A DNA stretch of 64,000 nt from Delphinus delphis (GCF_949987515.2 NC_082695.1:70388466-70452465); one strand, 5' to 3'; positions 1 through 14,280 are shown, counted from the first letter of the stretch. Notes: generated by a model not told the origin, from the letters alone. Translations and numbers: made by a program.

Positions 1-1392
1 ATGGCTTAGAAAAGAGGCTGGAATTTAAAGGGAGATAAGTTGGGTTTTTAGTTTTGGTCATTGTTCCTTTGTTGTTTCTTATAAAGACCCCTTATTTAGA
101 AGCCTGTTTGTAGAGCCTCTCTAAATTTTCATAGGTGGACTGCTAGAAAGGTTTCTTAACTATTTTGATAAACAACCATTCTGCTTCACCTACATTAAAT
201 GCCTTTTCTTGCATATTTGCTAACGTATAAATGCCTTTTTATACATTATGTAAGTATAAATAAAATTTTCATACTTTAAGGAGCCACAATTAATATTTTA
301 AAAATTGAAGCTCTCGTTGCTTTTAAATATATTAACATGTGCATAAATAAATATTTTTAATCTGATAAGGTGAAAGAGATTTTTAAACCCTGACAAATCA
401 GCACCTGGGACTCAAAAAATTAAAATAGGACTAGAGCACTAAGCTTCCTGGCTTTATTAACTAATGAAAAAGGGTCTGAAATCTCAAAAGTACAAATTTG
501 CAATGATTAATAAAGATATACTCCTTTGAAAGGTGCTCTTTGCATTATAACCAATGAGACACTGAATGTATTATCATCCCGTGATGTTCAAGTTTTGGTT
601 TGCTGACCTTGGAGTATATTTCAATCACAGAACTCAAGTCGGTGGCTGTCAACTGAGACTTTTCTGCAAACTCAGACTTTGAAGTTTTCTTTGTGACAGA
701 AATATCACCCATGATAAATTTTTAGTGTGATGCGTGGGGCGTTAGCACAGAAGTATAGAAACAACTGAAGCTATATGCATAAATTCATGTGTTTCATAAT
801 AATTTTAAAAGAAGTCTTAATCATAGCAGCCAATTTTTAAGGGACCCTGACCTGGTCTGTTGTTTGTTTCATCAGCGTAAAATTGGGCAAGTTACCTAAC
901 TAGCAGTAGCTAGACAGAGTCCCTTTTTATCACTGAAAGGACTGGGAATGGAGGTTAGCCACTGAAAACAGTAAGCCACCAACTCTCTGATGGTTAACTG
1001 CAAACACCATTGAGGACACTAGGGGTAGGCAGTGTGCCCAAGTGTTTTCTCCGCCACTTTTGGGAAAAAAAGTCCTTACCAGTACAATTACTGTTTAGAA
1101 TACTGACCACCTAAAATACATCCATATTATTCTTAACTTTTTCTCTAAAGTTTACAGTTCTTTTGTGATTTTCCAAAAAATCCTTGACAGGTATATTTGG
1201 GATGAAGGGGAATTGGGGACACATACCTAGAGTTGTCACAAAAATTGGGGGAATATCTGACCAGAACTCGGAAACGCATGTGTATAGTATCACCTACAAG
1301 GTACACTTTCAGTAAAAACTTGCTGAATGAATGACTGCATCAAAGAACAAGTAAACATTCTACACCACTTGAGTGGAGGGTCTCGGATTTCT

Positions 1393-1530
1393 GCATTCAT
1401 TCAATCATTTCACAAACAATTATTTACCATTTCCCAACTCTGGAGAGCCCCGTTGTGGGATGTGCACAGGATTCAGAGAAATGTACAACAGTCTTCCTGC
1501 CCTCAGAGATCTGCTACATGGCCAATGGCA
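1393..1530 (-). repeat. L2-like 3' fragment
   Basis: Starts CATTCATTCAATCATTTCAC and runs through a decayed form of the L2 3' end read in reverse (target-length, accumulation and 'CCCTCAGAGAT' signatures). Divergence is high, so the exact ends are uncertain. Confidence 0.45.
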
Positions 1531-2219
1531 TGTGCTCAAGGTCATGTGACCAGTGCTCTTAATAAAATGGAAAAATAAGACCAAAGACTAATGCTTTAAT
1601 TGTGAAGTAGGGACAGTCACACATGTATTAAACTATCGGACAACAAACTATTATGGGATAAGGAACTCAACTATTCACTCCCAATCACAGATCTCATTAA
1701 AGTAAATTCTGCCTCTTTTTCTGAATAATGACTGCAACATTACACTGTCACTTCGAAGTCCAAATAAACCTAATAAACACACGCATACACGTACCCTGCA
1801 GATTGCCCAAAATAAGGCAGGTGCTTAACAAGTGACTGAATGAATGAATGAATGATGGCCATTTGAAGGGAATGTCATTTTCCCCCAAAATATAACTTGG
1901 TAGAACTTGTACAACTCCATGTTTCTATTTAAGTCATTAAACAATTTTTTTATATGATACTTGCTTACTTCTACAATGCTGTTCTTTTTGACCTAGTACG
2001 GCTGAATTAGCTAAACATCATACCCTAAGGAAAACAGTGATATTCATCCACATACAGATTACATAACATAATGGGAACAAGCAAACTTATAAAGTCAATG
2101 ACCTCCTTAGGTAAATATCTACCCTATCAAAAATTTTTGATAATAAGACAGTTAACTAATACATGTATAGTGATATACTAACAATTTAAAGAGAAGACAG
2201 CTGCCTACACTACTTTCAT

Positions 2220-2400
2220 CTTCATAACTAGTACTCCATGACAGGTATTATCATCCCTACTTTAAAGACAGAGAATTAAGGCACAAAAAGTCTTGGATGA
2301 CATTTCATAGATCACAAAGCTACAAAATCCCCAGGGCTTAAACTTGAGGGTCAGATATTTCTGTATGAGAATTACCACCTCGCTCCTCTGCAGCCGTGTG
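2220..2400 (-). repeat. MIR-like fragment
   Basis: Contains a decayed reverse MIR core: GGTATTATCATCCCTACTTT, then a degenerate form of the GAGGAAACTGAGGCACAGAG block (AGAGAATTAAGGCACAAAAA), then ATCACAAAGCTACAAAAT. Ends are approximate. Confidence 0.5.
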
Positions 2401-3128
2401 ACAGGGGCCAAGTCATATCACAGGTTTGAGTTTTAGTTTCCTCCTCTTAACACAAGTGCTTCTTTTGAGGCACAAATGAGAGGACACCTCATTTAGCATA
2501 GCAGGGGCATGTTATAAACGAGTAAATCTCCTTGTCCCTCTGCTCTTTCCTCTGTGCAAGAGGGCCTTAAAGAACAGTGGGAAAGCAATCCCCACCCAAA
2601 ATAGGCAGTAAGTAACAGAAGTCTACTAAAATGGACAAAAATTATAAAAATACAGGACCACGCTAAACTCTTCACTACTAAGCAATCGAATCACACTACT
2701 GGCATGAGAAGCTTGTATGTTCAGTTAGACACTTAAAACACATATTTTCTGTTATGCGTCAGTATCAGAATCTATGTTCTCATATTTAAACATAAATGAA
2801 TGATAAATTTTGCCACGTCAGAGAAAGGAGCTTATCTGGGCTACCCTTATGCCCTGAAAACAGGAGGTATTACTGACTTTAAGTTATTCAGAAGCTAAAC
2901 AGATTATTTTTTTTGCTCTCCAGTAGGAGACATTTAATTCATAAGCTAAACTAATGTTGCTGTTGAGTTAGTAGTAAATGGACACACAAGGATTGTTATA
3001 TTATAAAAATTTTAGTGAATGGCGATAGCTTATAGTACCTAAGATGGGGTTGGTGTTTAAAAACCAACTTAAACTGCAATGACAAAAATCCACTTCATAA
3101 AAGATTTAATTATCCAAAGGAGAATGCA

Positions 3129-3166
3129 GACACACACATACACACAGGCACACACACACACACAGA
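3129..3166. repeat. CA microsatellite (interrupted)
   Basis: Interrupted (CA)n run with TA and GG interruptions. It gives rise to an antisense frame rich in Cys, Val and Leu that is not a gene. Confidence 0.9.
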
Positions 3167-6100
3167 GTAAAAAGAATTTTTTCTGATGACCGTAACTTGA
3201 GACAACCTTGCAATCTAGGAGTGAACACCATCAAACTTCCTGTATGGACATTTCTATATTTCTTTGTATTGAGATCTTTAGAATGGAAAATAACTATGTT
3301 CTCTGATAAGTGAGTAAGCTTTATTACTTTAAAACAATGGTTCTCTTCAATTGGAATCCCAATTGTCTTAAACTTTTTTGCCAAATACACATTTATCTGG
3401 AGAAAATACTTATCTCAGATAAATATACTTGTCACATAACTATAGAAATATTTCTCTGAAGTAAATCCGTATTACACGTAGGACTGAGATAAAGCACAAA
3501 TCATCTCAGTCATCTCCGGGGCGTAAACCTATTCTCTTAGCACCATTTAGATTATTACAGGTACAATAGTTTTAAGAATTCGTATGGTTCAAATGTAGAG
3601 AAGTTTAGTTTGAAGGATGCTTTTATCATAGAAGAGTATCAAATGATCAGTATAGACTGGGAAATCTAAATTCTATTTGTGGCCTAATCAGAGACTTCCT
3701 ACCGTTATCTTGAATTGGCTACTTTTATATGGCTTGGGTTCATATGCAGACATCTAAATGGTTTATCACATGATCAATATTTATTCTCTTCCTGGCTGGT
3801 CAGATAGCGTGTAGTCATATTGATTACTAAGGGTAAGCAATATGGACTAAATTTTTTTGACCAGACTTCTTCTGTTCCACAAATATTCATCTTCTACCTT
3901 TCTGTGGCAGTATTTCTCAGAAGAAAGAGGAGGTTTCTCATCTTGCTTTATACGGTATTATAAAAACTCACAGACATATACTGTTTTGGTGACATACAGT
4001 AGTATGCAAAATAAATGCAAAAAACTGGTTCCAAAATTCTTGCATGCAGTTGGATCTGGTGAGAGTCATTTTCCCACTTTTTCACGTTTTCTCATTTCTA
4101 TGGTAAAGAATACAATGAGCATGTCATTACCCACATGAACATAATATTTTCGAAGAAACTCAACAAGCCAGAGATATAAAATGGCACTACCCTGCAGACC
4201 GGGGAACACGTATCTAAGGGCATGTATGATATGGTAAAGTGAAATACACTCAGTTGCAAGAACAGAACATATAGATTTTCATGTTTAATTGCAACGCAAA
4301 CTGCACGATTGACTCAAACTGAAGTTCACTTCTTCCTTCCTCAATGCCATGCAAAGACCTGTAATTGCAAAAGTCATACATTTATTCTACTACCAAAATC
4401 TCTCAAACATTGAATGAAATTAGAAAATGATAGTGTAAGTGACACTTCTGACGACTGAAGGAGATATTTCAGTTAAGCAGAAAAGCCTTCGTTGCGCTTC
4501 TTATTTTTTGCCCAGGACATCAATCTCTTTCCCCTGGGATAAGTGGAATGTTCTTTGGGGGAAAAAAAATTCCTTTATCCTAACCCACTATAATCCATAG
4601 CCAGTCTCCAAGTTTGGTACAAAAACAAACCATTTCTATTTTGGTGCAATGAGGAAGCATCACACTGGACAATATAAAAACAGAGATGGAGGAAGTTGAC
4701 TCAGATTGCTGCACTTCCTAGATGAAGAAAGCGAGCAGGCTTACCACAATCACCTGTATCAAATGAAATAAGACGACAACTGTTTTTTCCGTCAAATTGA
4801 TGCACGTGTAAAAATGAATTCCCGAAAAGTTAAAGGGGAAATCCTGGGTATGTTTGTTTGCCTGGATGAAGGATGCCATCTGAGAAACTTTTGACAAAAT
4901 GGATTGATGAAGCAGATTGGAATTTGGGCACAGGATGTACACGATTTTTTAAACATTGTGAATAAATAATGGGCTTCCCAATGCATTGCTCAGTGATCAG
5001 AGGGAAATGTGATATCACAATGAAAACCATTTTCATTCTAAATAGAATAATTGTCCAGGGTTTGTTAAGTCCCTTTGGGGCTGGGAATTCTAACAACTTC
5101 CTGAGGTTTCTAACTGTTGATTACCTTTCTTTGACATCACTGAGCAAGTAGAACAACGAATTGCTTGCTGGGCAGAGAACAAACAATTTTCAAATACTTT
5201 AATGGCTATCTCTGTTAAACACTCAGAATTAAAAGAGTAGGTAAAAAGAATGAAAAACAATGTTGTAAAATGGAAGTGAATGACCATACAAGATTAGCAT
5301 CCAGCGCACATCCGTTATTGAAATGTCTATCTCAAATTCCTGTTTTATAAAGTTTCTGCCTAAAATATTCTTTTGTGTAACTGGGAACCAGCCCCTCGGA
5401 GCAAGAATTAATGGTATTTCAGGAGAAAGGAGTAGCAGATTTAAGTTCCCTCAAGGCTGACCCTTAGCCTAAAGCTTAGGCTTGGTCATTGATCCATTCC
5501 TGACCTAAATATTGCATTCTTTAACTCAAAATGACCTTGAATTTTAACTACTCAGTCTCAAAAACAAATGACCTCTTCCTCTGTTAATCATAAGCACTTA
5601 AACATCTACCCCACACATAAACACAGAGATGCGTGAAGTCACATGAGATGTTTTGTATCATCATGCATTGAGACAAGTGCTTACAGCAAATTCCATGAGT
5701 AACCCCAAAAGAAATTGTTTTCAAAGGGATAAGTTGCAATTACAGAAATTTCTGAGCTTCTACTAAATAAAACAGAAATAAATTATAAGCTTTCACTGAA
5801 CACAAACAGCATAAACATTAGAAGCATTTGGCAAAAAATTGACGCCGATACATTTCAGTTTCTAACATTAGGCCAACCGAATCAGGTATAGGTGAGGAGT
5901 GCCCAAAACTCATACGGCAGTAAGGATCTTACTTCCATTCACTTATGGTTGGGCAGAAACTGGTTTAAAATGACGTCTTCCTAGTCATAGCCGGCGTTAG
6001 TAGTTAATAGTGCCAAATTGCCAGATTATGGTGCTTACAAACCAGAGGTATGAAAGCTGCCTCTATTTGTTTGACAAGGGTGTTTCCCAAAATGTCAGTC

Positions 6101-8622
6101 AGCTTTCTGCCTCCTTTGAATGGGATTATCAAATGCATTCTGAAAGTAAAACAACTTAAAATTTGCTTAATATGAGTCAAAATCTTAAACAGGTCAACTT
6201 TCCCATGTTTACACCCAACCAGAGATTTCCTTTTCCACAGCGTGTGACATGTTCTCTAATATCTGTTCAGAGCCTGCAAGCCAAGTTCTTTATGGGGTCT
6301 AAGCACCTACCCACTCAGTGCTACCATATAGGTATGTGTGCATATGTGTTGTGTGCAAGGAAAGGGTACAGAAAACACAGTAAACTTAAGAGTTCCTCAA
6401 GCCTTACCCATTTTGTACATGACCTGTGTCCTTCCAACTTGCTAGCAATGCTGATCTATAACTGATCAACTTATACTTTTTTCAATAAAAATAAGTACAT
6501 TAAAAAAATAAAATAAAATGTTTGGGCCCATAGGCTTTCTCAGAGTTAAGCATTTCTGTATCAAGTCATTCTTAGTACCATTACTAAACAAATGGCTATA
6601 TTTTATGATAAATAATTTTTAAACATAAAAACGTTTAACAATTTTTAATTGTGTTTTTGGTTTTTTTTAACGACTTCCAAAAGAGCTAAAATGTCTGATT
6701 CTCCAAGTATGTGGGGATGAGACCTCCATCTCCATCACCTGTTCTCCTGTCCTTATTAAAATAATGTGGAAGCCAGAAACCAAGACGTTGCTTCAAGTTC
6801 TGGCTTTATCTAAATCTCAGTTTCTTTGTAAATATATATGTTTTGAATAAATAAGTGTTAAATTGCGATCACGAGAGGTTTTTTTCCCAACTTAAAAATT
6901 CTGTGATTTATGTTTTTATTGTAATGCGATATCTCTGGATAACCAATCTCTGAAAATATAAAGCCAATCAAAAGTTGTTTCTGCAGCTAAACAAGCAAAA
7001 GCGCAACAACAGGGAAGAGATACACAGAAGCTGCTAGAAGCTCAATCACTATCTGTGGCCTCTTTCTTCATCTTGCCAGATCTGTAACTCTCAGCCATCC
7101 AGAATCAAGTTCTGTAGTCACTTCCAGATAAGGACCGTTCTAGAATATATGGCTCTTGGACAAAGTTTAATGCCATGAATTGTAGCTAAATAAATTGTGC
7201 CCCTACTTTATTGCCCCCAGATACTATAAATTTTTAAAGAGTAGAGATTACGATTTAAATTTCTTTGCCCCGCCCTATAACAATGTTATATGCATATAAT
7301 AGGAGCTCAGTTACATTTGTGCTCATTGAGTGAAGGAGGAACAAAAAGAGATTTATTTCCTTCCTTTCCACAATGACAGAAATGATCAAGTCCAGAGTTG
7401 TCAGAAAAACACTTTACAGCCAGCTGTAACTTCAATCTGAGAATAAGTCAAGTCTTCATGAAATGGAAAAAAAATGAGTATATTATTAGACAAAAATTTT
7501 CGAATAGAGCTATACCTACCCGATACTGATAAAACACATACACACACATGTAGCTATGATGAATTGTTTTCCCAGTTTTCAAACGTTTTAATGATTATTT
7601 TTGATTTCACGAGCCTGGCCTTTCCCTCACCTGGATTATAAACTGCGGAGGAATAGGGACGGACCAAATTTTATTTGCTGGGCTGGCAGAGAGCGTATTC
7701 ATTTACACATATACTTTGCAGAAGGGGGCTTGGAGAATCTAATTTATCTTCCTTTCTCTTGTATAGTGTGGCTATTTTCTCAATGGAATAATTAATCGTG
7801 CCAACAATATGCCAAAGACATAAAAATGGATACATGCATTGTCACTTTTGAGAGGTGATACTGTTATGTCACTTAGTATGTGTGAGGCAGACTCCTGTTT
7901 CATGTCTTCTTTGGTTTTTCTTGGCAGGTCTCCCCTACTTATTTAATCTATATTCTACTTTAAAACTTCTTTTTATAAACATTTTCTTAGAGGGACAACA
8001 TACCCTCCTATGGCTAGACATTATTTCCTAATGACGTGGAGGAAAACAAAACAAAGAAGCAGGTGCTTTCCATGTCATTTCCACATATTTAACCTTTTTT
8101 TGTTGTCCTTTCCAACACATTCCATTTAACCAGATTTTAGGCACGACAGAAAAAAAAAAAACTTTGAAAGATGTTATTTTGTTACATTGTTAAAAATATG
8201 CTGATAACAAAGAAACTCGCCAAGAATTACGGTAAATCTCATAGTTGATTTCATCTTTATACTATATATTACATTGTTACCAGGGACTGTGCGATTACAG
8301 CAACTGTTGGACTTTTAAGAGACCTAGTCTCTGTATTTATTAGTCCACAAGGTGGATCCGTGGTACTGGGCCCCTATGAAGCATTACGAAATGAACTCTT
8401 GCTTGGAAAACTACTTGTGGCCACTTGTATCTCTGCATAAATCTTCACAATGGCAGGAACTCTGGTCCATGGCTGTGCACTCTCCAGGAAGCCTGGCACT
8501 TAGTAGATGTGCAATAAATATTTGCTGAATTTTTAAATTTGACACTTGAGCCTTAAGCAGATTCAAAGCTAAGTGGGTACATGATGATATAGTATCATCA
8601 ATCGCTCTCCATACTTTCTGGC

Positions 8623-8798
8623 TGATGGGGAGCTGAAGACTGGAATTTTGTTGATTAGAATCCTAAGAGAAAGGCACTAACATTTTGTAAAGACTGGTTT
8701 GAAATACACTTGATGGGGAGCTGAAGACTGGAATTTTGTTGATTAGAATCCTAAGAGAAAGGCACTAACATTTTGTAAAGACTGGTTTGAAATACACT
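8623..8798. repeat. Perfect 88-bp tandem duplication
   Basis: Two identical adjacent 88-bp copies, 8623-8710 and 8711-8798, each starting TGATGGGGAGCTGAAG and ending TTTGAAATACACT. I found no mismatch over the full length. The unit is not a recognised transposon, and the sequence after copy two (TGAGATCTGG) shares only TGA with the copy start. Perfect identity implies a recent duplication or an assembly artefact. Confidence 0.95.
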
Positions 8799-11700
8799 TG
8801 AGATCTGGATACAAGTAAGTCATATCTTTCATGAAGCAAGCTTAATGCATCTGGTCTACCTAAAATTTACTAAGTATATAACAAACAGTTAATACACTTT
8901 CAATGTCCTTAACTAAGAAGAAATGTCTGAAAGCATCTACAAAAATAAGTTATCATTTTAGTTGTTTATACCTGTTAAAAAAAGTTCCCTAACTTACTGA
9001 TTATAATCTTAGAGACACCTGGTAGCAATGCAATAGTTAAGGATTTGTCCGGGTCTCCTTTTAAATTCCCAATTTTCAGATGTTTGGAAGAAAAATGCTA
9101 GAATCCTAAATTTGCTACGCAGAGTTGTCTGTAGAGATGCAAATTTCATCTATCTCACTCTTTATATACTTTTCTTTCTGAAAAATTTTTAAAAGGCTAA
9201 GTCATTTTGAACCATACAGTGCATGGAAATAGACTGCTTTAATACTTGAGATGTTTTATCTTTATTATTTATGGCTCTTGCCGGAAAAAAAATACACACA
9301 TAAAAACACCTCAACTCACCTCTGCATATCCTAATATACCTTAATTTCTTTGAATAAAATGCAGGTGCTTCATTTTAAATGTGGTCCAATGACTGACGTT
9401 TCAAACCAAAAATCTTAGTAAGTGGCTGCAGTGCTTAACGCTGTTGGCATGCACGGCACTTAATGAAGGAAACTAGGGCCATGCCACCCTACCGTGCAAT
9501 ACATTTAATCTGAACTCTTTAATCTCAACTGTGGTTGGCCATTTTGCTGTCCTGAAGGCTGCAAGTTCCCAGTAAAGTTGGAAGACCGACTGAGCTTTAT
9601 TTTCCAGCGAAGATTATTTCTGTCCTCTGTTGTTGAGTTGGGAGCACAGCTGTGCAAAGGAGTTTCAATGAACCAAGGGGTGGTCAGAGAATAATCAGAT
9701 CAAAACTTCACCTGAGTTCACAAACTATGGACCACACAAAACTTTTGTGAACTCCTCCAGAACCACAAGCATTTACATGACTTTTAAACTGGATCTGAGT
9801 CAAGAAGTATTGCTTGATATTGACCTCAAGGGTGTTTTTTCCCCTGATTTTACCCAATATACACAGCCATGAACAAGGACTGAGCCTAATGTCATTTTCC
9901 ATATAGTAACTAGCATGTTATTCGTGTTTCACAAATGAAATGTAATTGTAGGGACAGAGCCTCCCTCAACTGCTCACTCAAATCAAACCATAATATTAAG
10001 AGCATTACCTTCAAAAAATAACAGCTTGATTTAGTCAAAACATTCTTACTAATAAAAACAATAAAACATCCTAAATCATACTCCACATACTTTAAATAGC
10101 CTGAAATAACTTTTATTAATAGCGTGTAAGTCTTGTATTCATAACTGAGTCTTCACAGTGAATGCACTATTTAGGTATATTCTGATGAATTGTCATAGGA
10201 AAAAAGGATCTGCCATCATTTCTAAACAAAATCTCCAATTACACAGTTCCAAGACAACAAAATGGACCTTAATTTAAAGTATTAAAAACAATGGGCTGAG
10301 ACACCCGGCCTAGAAAAAAAATTCCTTTCAGAAAAAAGGAAATAGTATAAAAACTCTTGCATACTTAAAATAAGTTTTAAATAGATGCAGGGGACAGTGC
10401 CTGCACCTTTCTAGAAGTAAGAGCATATATTACGAAATAATAATTTGAAATTAAATAACTGATACTAGCAATTTGAGTTATCCAGTTGAATTCATAAATT
10501 ATGACCTGGCTAACTCGGAATTAAAATGATTAATTATTCAAAATAAACCACTGCCTGTTCTAGAAAACATCTTAATCCTAACCTAGAGAAAAGTTACTAT
10601 TTAGTAACACCTTTCTTCAGGGGCTAAGACCACTCCATTTCCACTGTCAAAAATACCCATTTAAATGGGTAATAGCCAAATATATCCCGATGAATTATTC
10701 AGATCTTCTCAAATGTTGGGGCAAAAGGAAGGTTTGGCAAATTGGTACTATATTTTCAGTTTAATTATAAAACCGATTCTTAGGAATTAAAAATAATGTC
10801 TTAAAAGCTGACTGAGGACCAGATTTGGCCACTGAAGGCTGTGTGACGCTCTTGCTGAAAGACAAGAACAGAACAAACACATCCGAGCAGAGTGTGCCGG
10901 CCACAATCATGGAACTTACACCCAGGGAAACCTGTCCTTAATTTATCCCGTCGTGTGTAGATTTGGCAAGAATCTCCAAACATCATTTACATACCATATG
11001 CCCTGAATTACCTAGGCACAATGGCTGTGGATAAATATGATGTTTCAGGTCTGACTGTTGGCTTCCTTTTATAAGTTTTGCAACTTTCATTTCATTTTTC
11101 TCTTTACTAAACAACTGAATACGATATTGTGTGCTGCATTAGAATGTTTTGCTAAATCAATAAATAGTTCATTGTGCCTTGTGATTGGAAAAAAATGATC
11201 CTGAGGTAGGCGACCAGGAGGTGTTATTTCTCCTAAGTAAGAATCAAATAAAGAAAATCAGCTCTTTATGCTCTGAACTCATTTTAACCTTCGGTCTCTT
11301 TACTAGGCATATAAATGCGAGGCAGTCAACAATTAAATAGACAGAAATCAAATATTATGACTTCTGCGGAACGTATAAAATTGGTCAGCAAGTTTTCATG
11401 TTTAAAATGCGTCCATGAAAATAGATTCTTGGTAATTCCTGTATTTGTTCCTCTGATAATTAAAAGGCATTATTATTGTCTGGTGCCTTAGCTTCCCTCT
11501 TCCCCCAACAATGCTATTAACACAAACTTAGTAATATTTGTCCAGATTCTCACACTAAATTTAAAGTCAGATTGATAAAAATGTACACTTAAACCAAAAA
11601 GATCAATAGCCTAAAAAAGGCTTGGAGCAGAACTACGTACATATTTTTTGTTGTGTACTATAAATTTGACTGTATAAACTTCCAATTAAAAATGACATTC

Positions 11701-13198
11701 ACACCATCATTTTTGATAGAATTTTGCACAGTAGGAATACTCATTAATGCAGGGTAATACAGTGTGATAAGCAGCTTAGACATCAAAATAGCAAAAAAAA
11801 AAAAAAAAGCCAGTTGGTCGGCTCTTTACATGAGTAAAATAAAACTTAAAAAAATTAAATACCTGAGGAATTAATTAAAAAGAACACTTATTGGCATACA
11901 TATTTTTTTTAACTATGTCGAATCAAGAGCATCCACTCTCTAGTCAGTTTCTACTGCAGAGGTCTCAGTCCTAGTACAAAAACACAAAAACAAAAACACA
12001 TCCATCCTATAGTTGATGATAATACGTTAAATGCATTACAATATTCAAAACAGAATAAAATTTAAGTTTAATAATTTTACTTATCCTACAAGTACCCTCC
12101 TAAATAGAGTGTGTATATCTATATACATTTATATATTTTTTAATCATTTAATTGAAGGTATCTGAAATATCTGAATTCTTTTCAGCATTGGTAAAAGAGA
12201 GGCAGGCAGGAGCCCATCAGCTACAAATTGTGGGCACATGGGTCATTTCTTGATCTTAAAACTGTAAAATACAAAGTGATGATATAATCCTCAGGAAATG
12301 GCAAAGGAGAAATAGGTAAAAGGCAATGTGGTTATTTTAGAATCCTATGAAATAATTTGCTTTCTTTAGGGGACAAGGAAAGAAAAGAAGCTACCCCTTG
12401 AAGACGGGCAATGAAAGGGTTAACAGACATATGCTGTATAATTAGGAGATGCATTAATGATTATGAATAGTAAATGATTTGGCGCAAAGAAAAAAATTTT
12501 AGTCAAAGGGACATGTACCTATCTTACATGTTTATTAGTAACTGTATATAACTAGAGAATTCTGCTATTAAGAATCTTGCATTATTGGTGTAAATACTTC
12601 CAAGGGTACATCAAATTGTAATCTTTCATATGACATCCATCAAACCAGGCTGGAGATTTTGACAAACATTAAACACAGTAAGGAGGCAATTATGTATGCA
12701 TGATTTAATCTGCAACTAATTAATATGCAAATTTATTCATATGTTAGTTACTAAATTAAAAATGCAAAGAAGCCCTTATGGTGATTCTCGAAATTTTGCA
12801 CAAACAGAACATTTAAAATGTAAGAAAAATGAAGTTTTTTAGAAACCTATAACACACTTTTAGTGTCTCCAGAACCTGTTGCATTAAGAAGACTCAAAAA
12901 AATGTTTGTTTAAATACTAGATAATAATTATAAAGGTGTGCTAATTTTATGTGAGAATGTGGGAACAGAAAGGTTAATCAGAATTCTCTCGAACTCTTAA
13001 GAGATACACTCTAATTACCAGACAAATGGTATTCTATTTCTAAGCTTCCTTCCCTGCTTTTAGGGTTGTCAAAAGTTGGTCATCTTACTGATATCTTGTA
13101 CAAATGGTTAGGGGAATAAATAGTATATGAAAGCGACTAGATATATTGAAAATTCCAGGGTAACTTTGAGACCATTTGGTGCTCACTAAACACACAAT
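8799..13198 (-). other. TCF4: TCF4 intron 9: AT-rich single-copy sequence
   Basis: No exon, young retroposon or RNA gene recognised. It includes a 16-A run (11793-11808) and a stretch near 12680-12745 with a cluster of homeodomain, octamer and E-box matches, listed separately. The sequence style (long AT-rich, repeat-free) resembles conserved non-coding DNA around developmental genes, but conservation cannot be measured here. Confidence 0.65.
12690..12745. promoter_or_regulatory. Candidate enhancer core: homeodomain, octamer and E-box cluster
   Basis: Within 30 bp the plus strand carries TAATTA (12717-12722), the octamer ATGCAAAT (12725-12732) and the E-box CATATG (12738-12743), preceded by TATGTATGCATGATTTAAT. 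Such clusters are common in conserved neural enhancers. In AT-rich DNA these motifs also arise by chance, so this is suggestive only. Confidence 0.25.
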
Positions 13199-13529
13199 TC
13201 ACTCCTCAAGATGGCAACTCGCTCTTTTTGCCTTTGGGGAACAGCTCTTTGCAAACAGAGGAATGGGAGGAAAATCTTGAGAAATTCTCCCCAACTCTCT
13301 TCCGAATGAATCCTTCAAAGAAAATAATGCCACTAACCCAAGAGCCACAACCTCCCCCCAAAAGCAGAAGGTAATTCCGTCTGAATTCAATCTGGCTATT
13401 TTAGCCCTGCGTTTTCCAGACAGCCCAAAACGCATTTGACTCTTTGATGGTAGATGAGGGATGTGGAGTCGTGTCATTTAAAAAGATCTTTGGATGTCTG
13501 CATACTGGGGAATATCCACTGAAGTGCAT

Positions 13530-14280
13530 ATCTTATCCTTGGGCACCGCTGCCTTCTGCGAGAATCTGATTTCCCGGTGATTTCCTAGTGATCAGCAGTG
13601 AGATTTCGTGTGGATCACCTCTGATCTGATTACCTTTTTCATCATTCGAAGTCCGACGGGCCATGTATACAGCTCCTGGAGCTGGCTCTGGGAACAGCGG
13701 TAGTGGCCTCAAGAAATCAACGCAAGTCAACTGTATGAGGAAGCACAATAGCGGCGTCTACGGCTCTTCCTAGGGCACTGAACTCTCACCCACGTTAGAA
13801 ACAAAAAAAAAATCGCCATCAGTCGCATCGCTGCCAAGTGACACACAAAAAGGAAGTTAACCATTGGTTGTTACTTTTATTCACAGTCTGACTCTGATCT
13901 CCCAGCTTCCCTTCGCCCCTTCTGATGCCAAGCGGGCTACAGCTTGCCCATTTCATTTCAACCGCGGCAGCCAAAAAAAGCACTGCCCCACCGCGCAGCG
14001 ACAAGCAGTCTGTTTTGATATTAGTACCTCAGTATGAGCTAGCAGAGAGTCAGATGTCCCCAAACTATGTGCCCTCCCCTGAGGGACTCGGTCCCGGCCT
14101 TCCTTGGCCGGAGAGATGGTGAGCCTGCCGCAAATCCTCAGCTCCGAGAGCACCGGGGAAGGGAACGCACCATCCACGGGGCTCAGGCAGAAATGGCGAG
14201 GAGAGCCTCTTCTGGGGAGAGGATTCCTGCCCTCCCATTTAACACTTGTGTCTAACTGGAAATATTAGTTCGGCTTCTCT
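13530..14280. promoter_or_regulatory. CpG-enriched block, candidate internal promoter or enhancer
   Basis: By eye this about 750-bp block holds roughly 30-35 CpG dinucleotides, against about one per 100 bp in its surroundings, and its GC content rises to around half. Examples are GCGGCG near 13751, ACCGCGGC near 13961 and CCGCGCAGCG near 13991. It has no repeat signature and no TATA box I trust. Human TCF4 is known to use internal promoters in this intron, giving N-terminally shortened isoforms, so an alternative promoter is plausible. I could not find the MYCAYTIPGMGG first exon of isoform A here or elsewhere in the window. Confidence 0.35.

Larger units (their letters stand above)
1..8622 (-). 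other. TCF4: TCF4 intron 9, left part: mostly single-copy sequence
   Basis: This stretch is AT-rich with no exon I can support. It holds only decayed old repeats (L2-like around 1393-1530, MIR-like around 2220-2400, an L2/MIR-like 3' end near 8460-8530), a CA microsatellite at 3129-3166 and a GAAT run at 1837-1855. The short open frames have no recognisable domain and are probably chance. Confidence 0.7.
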
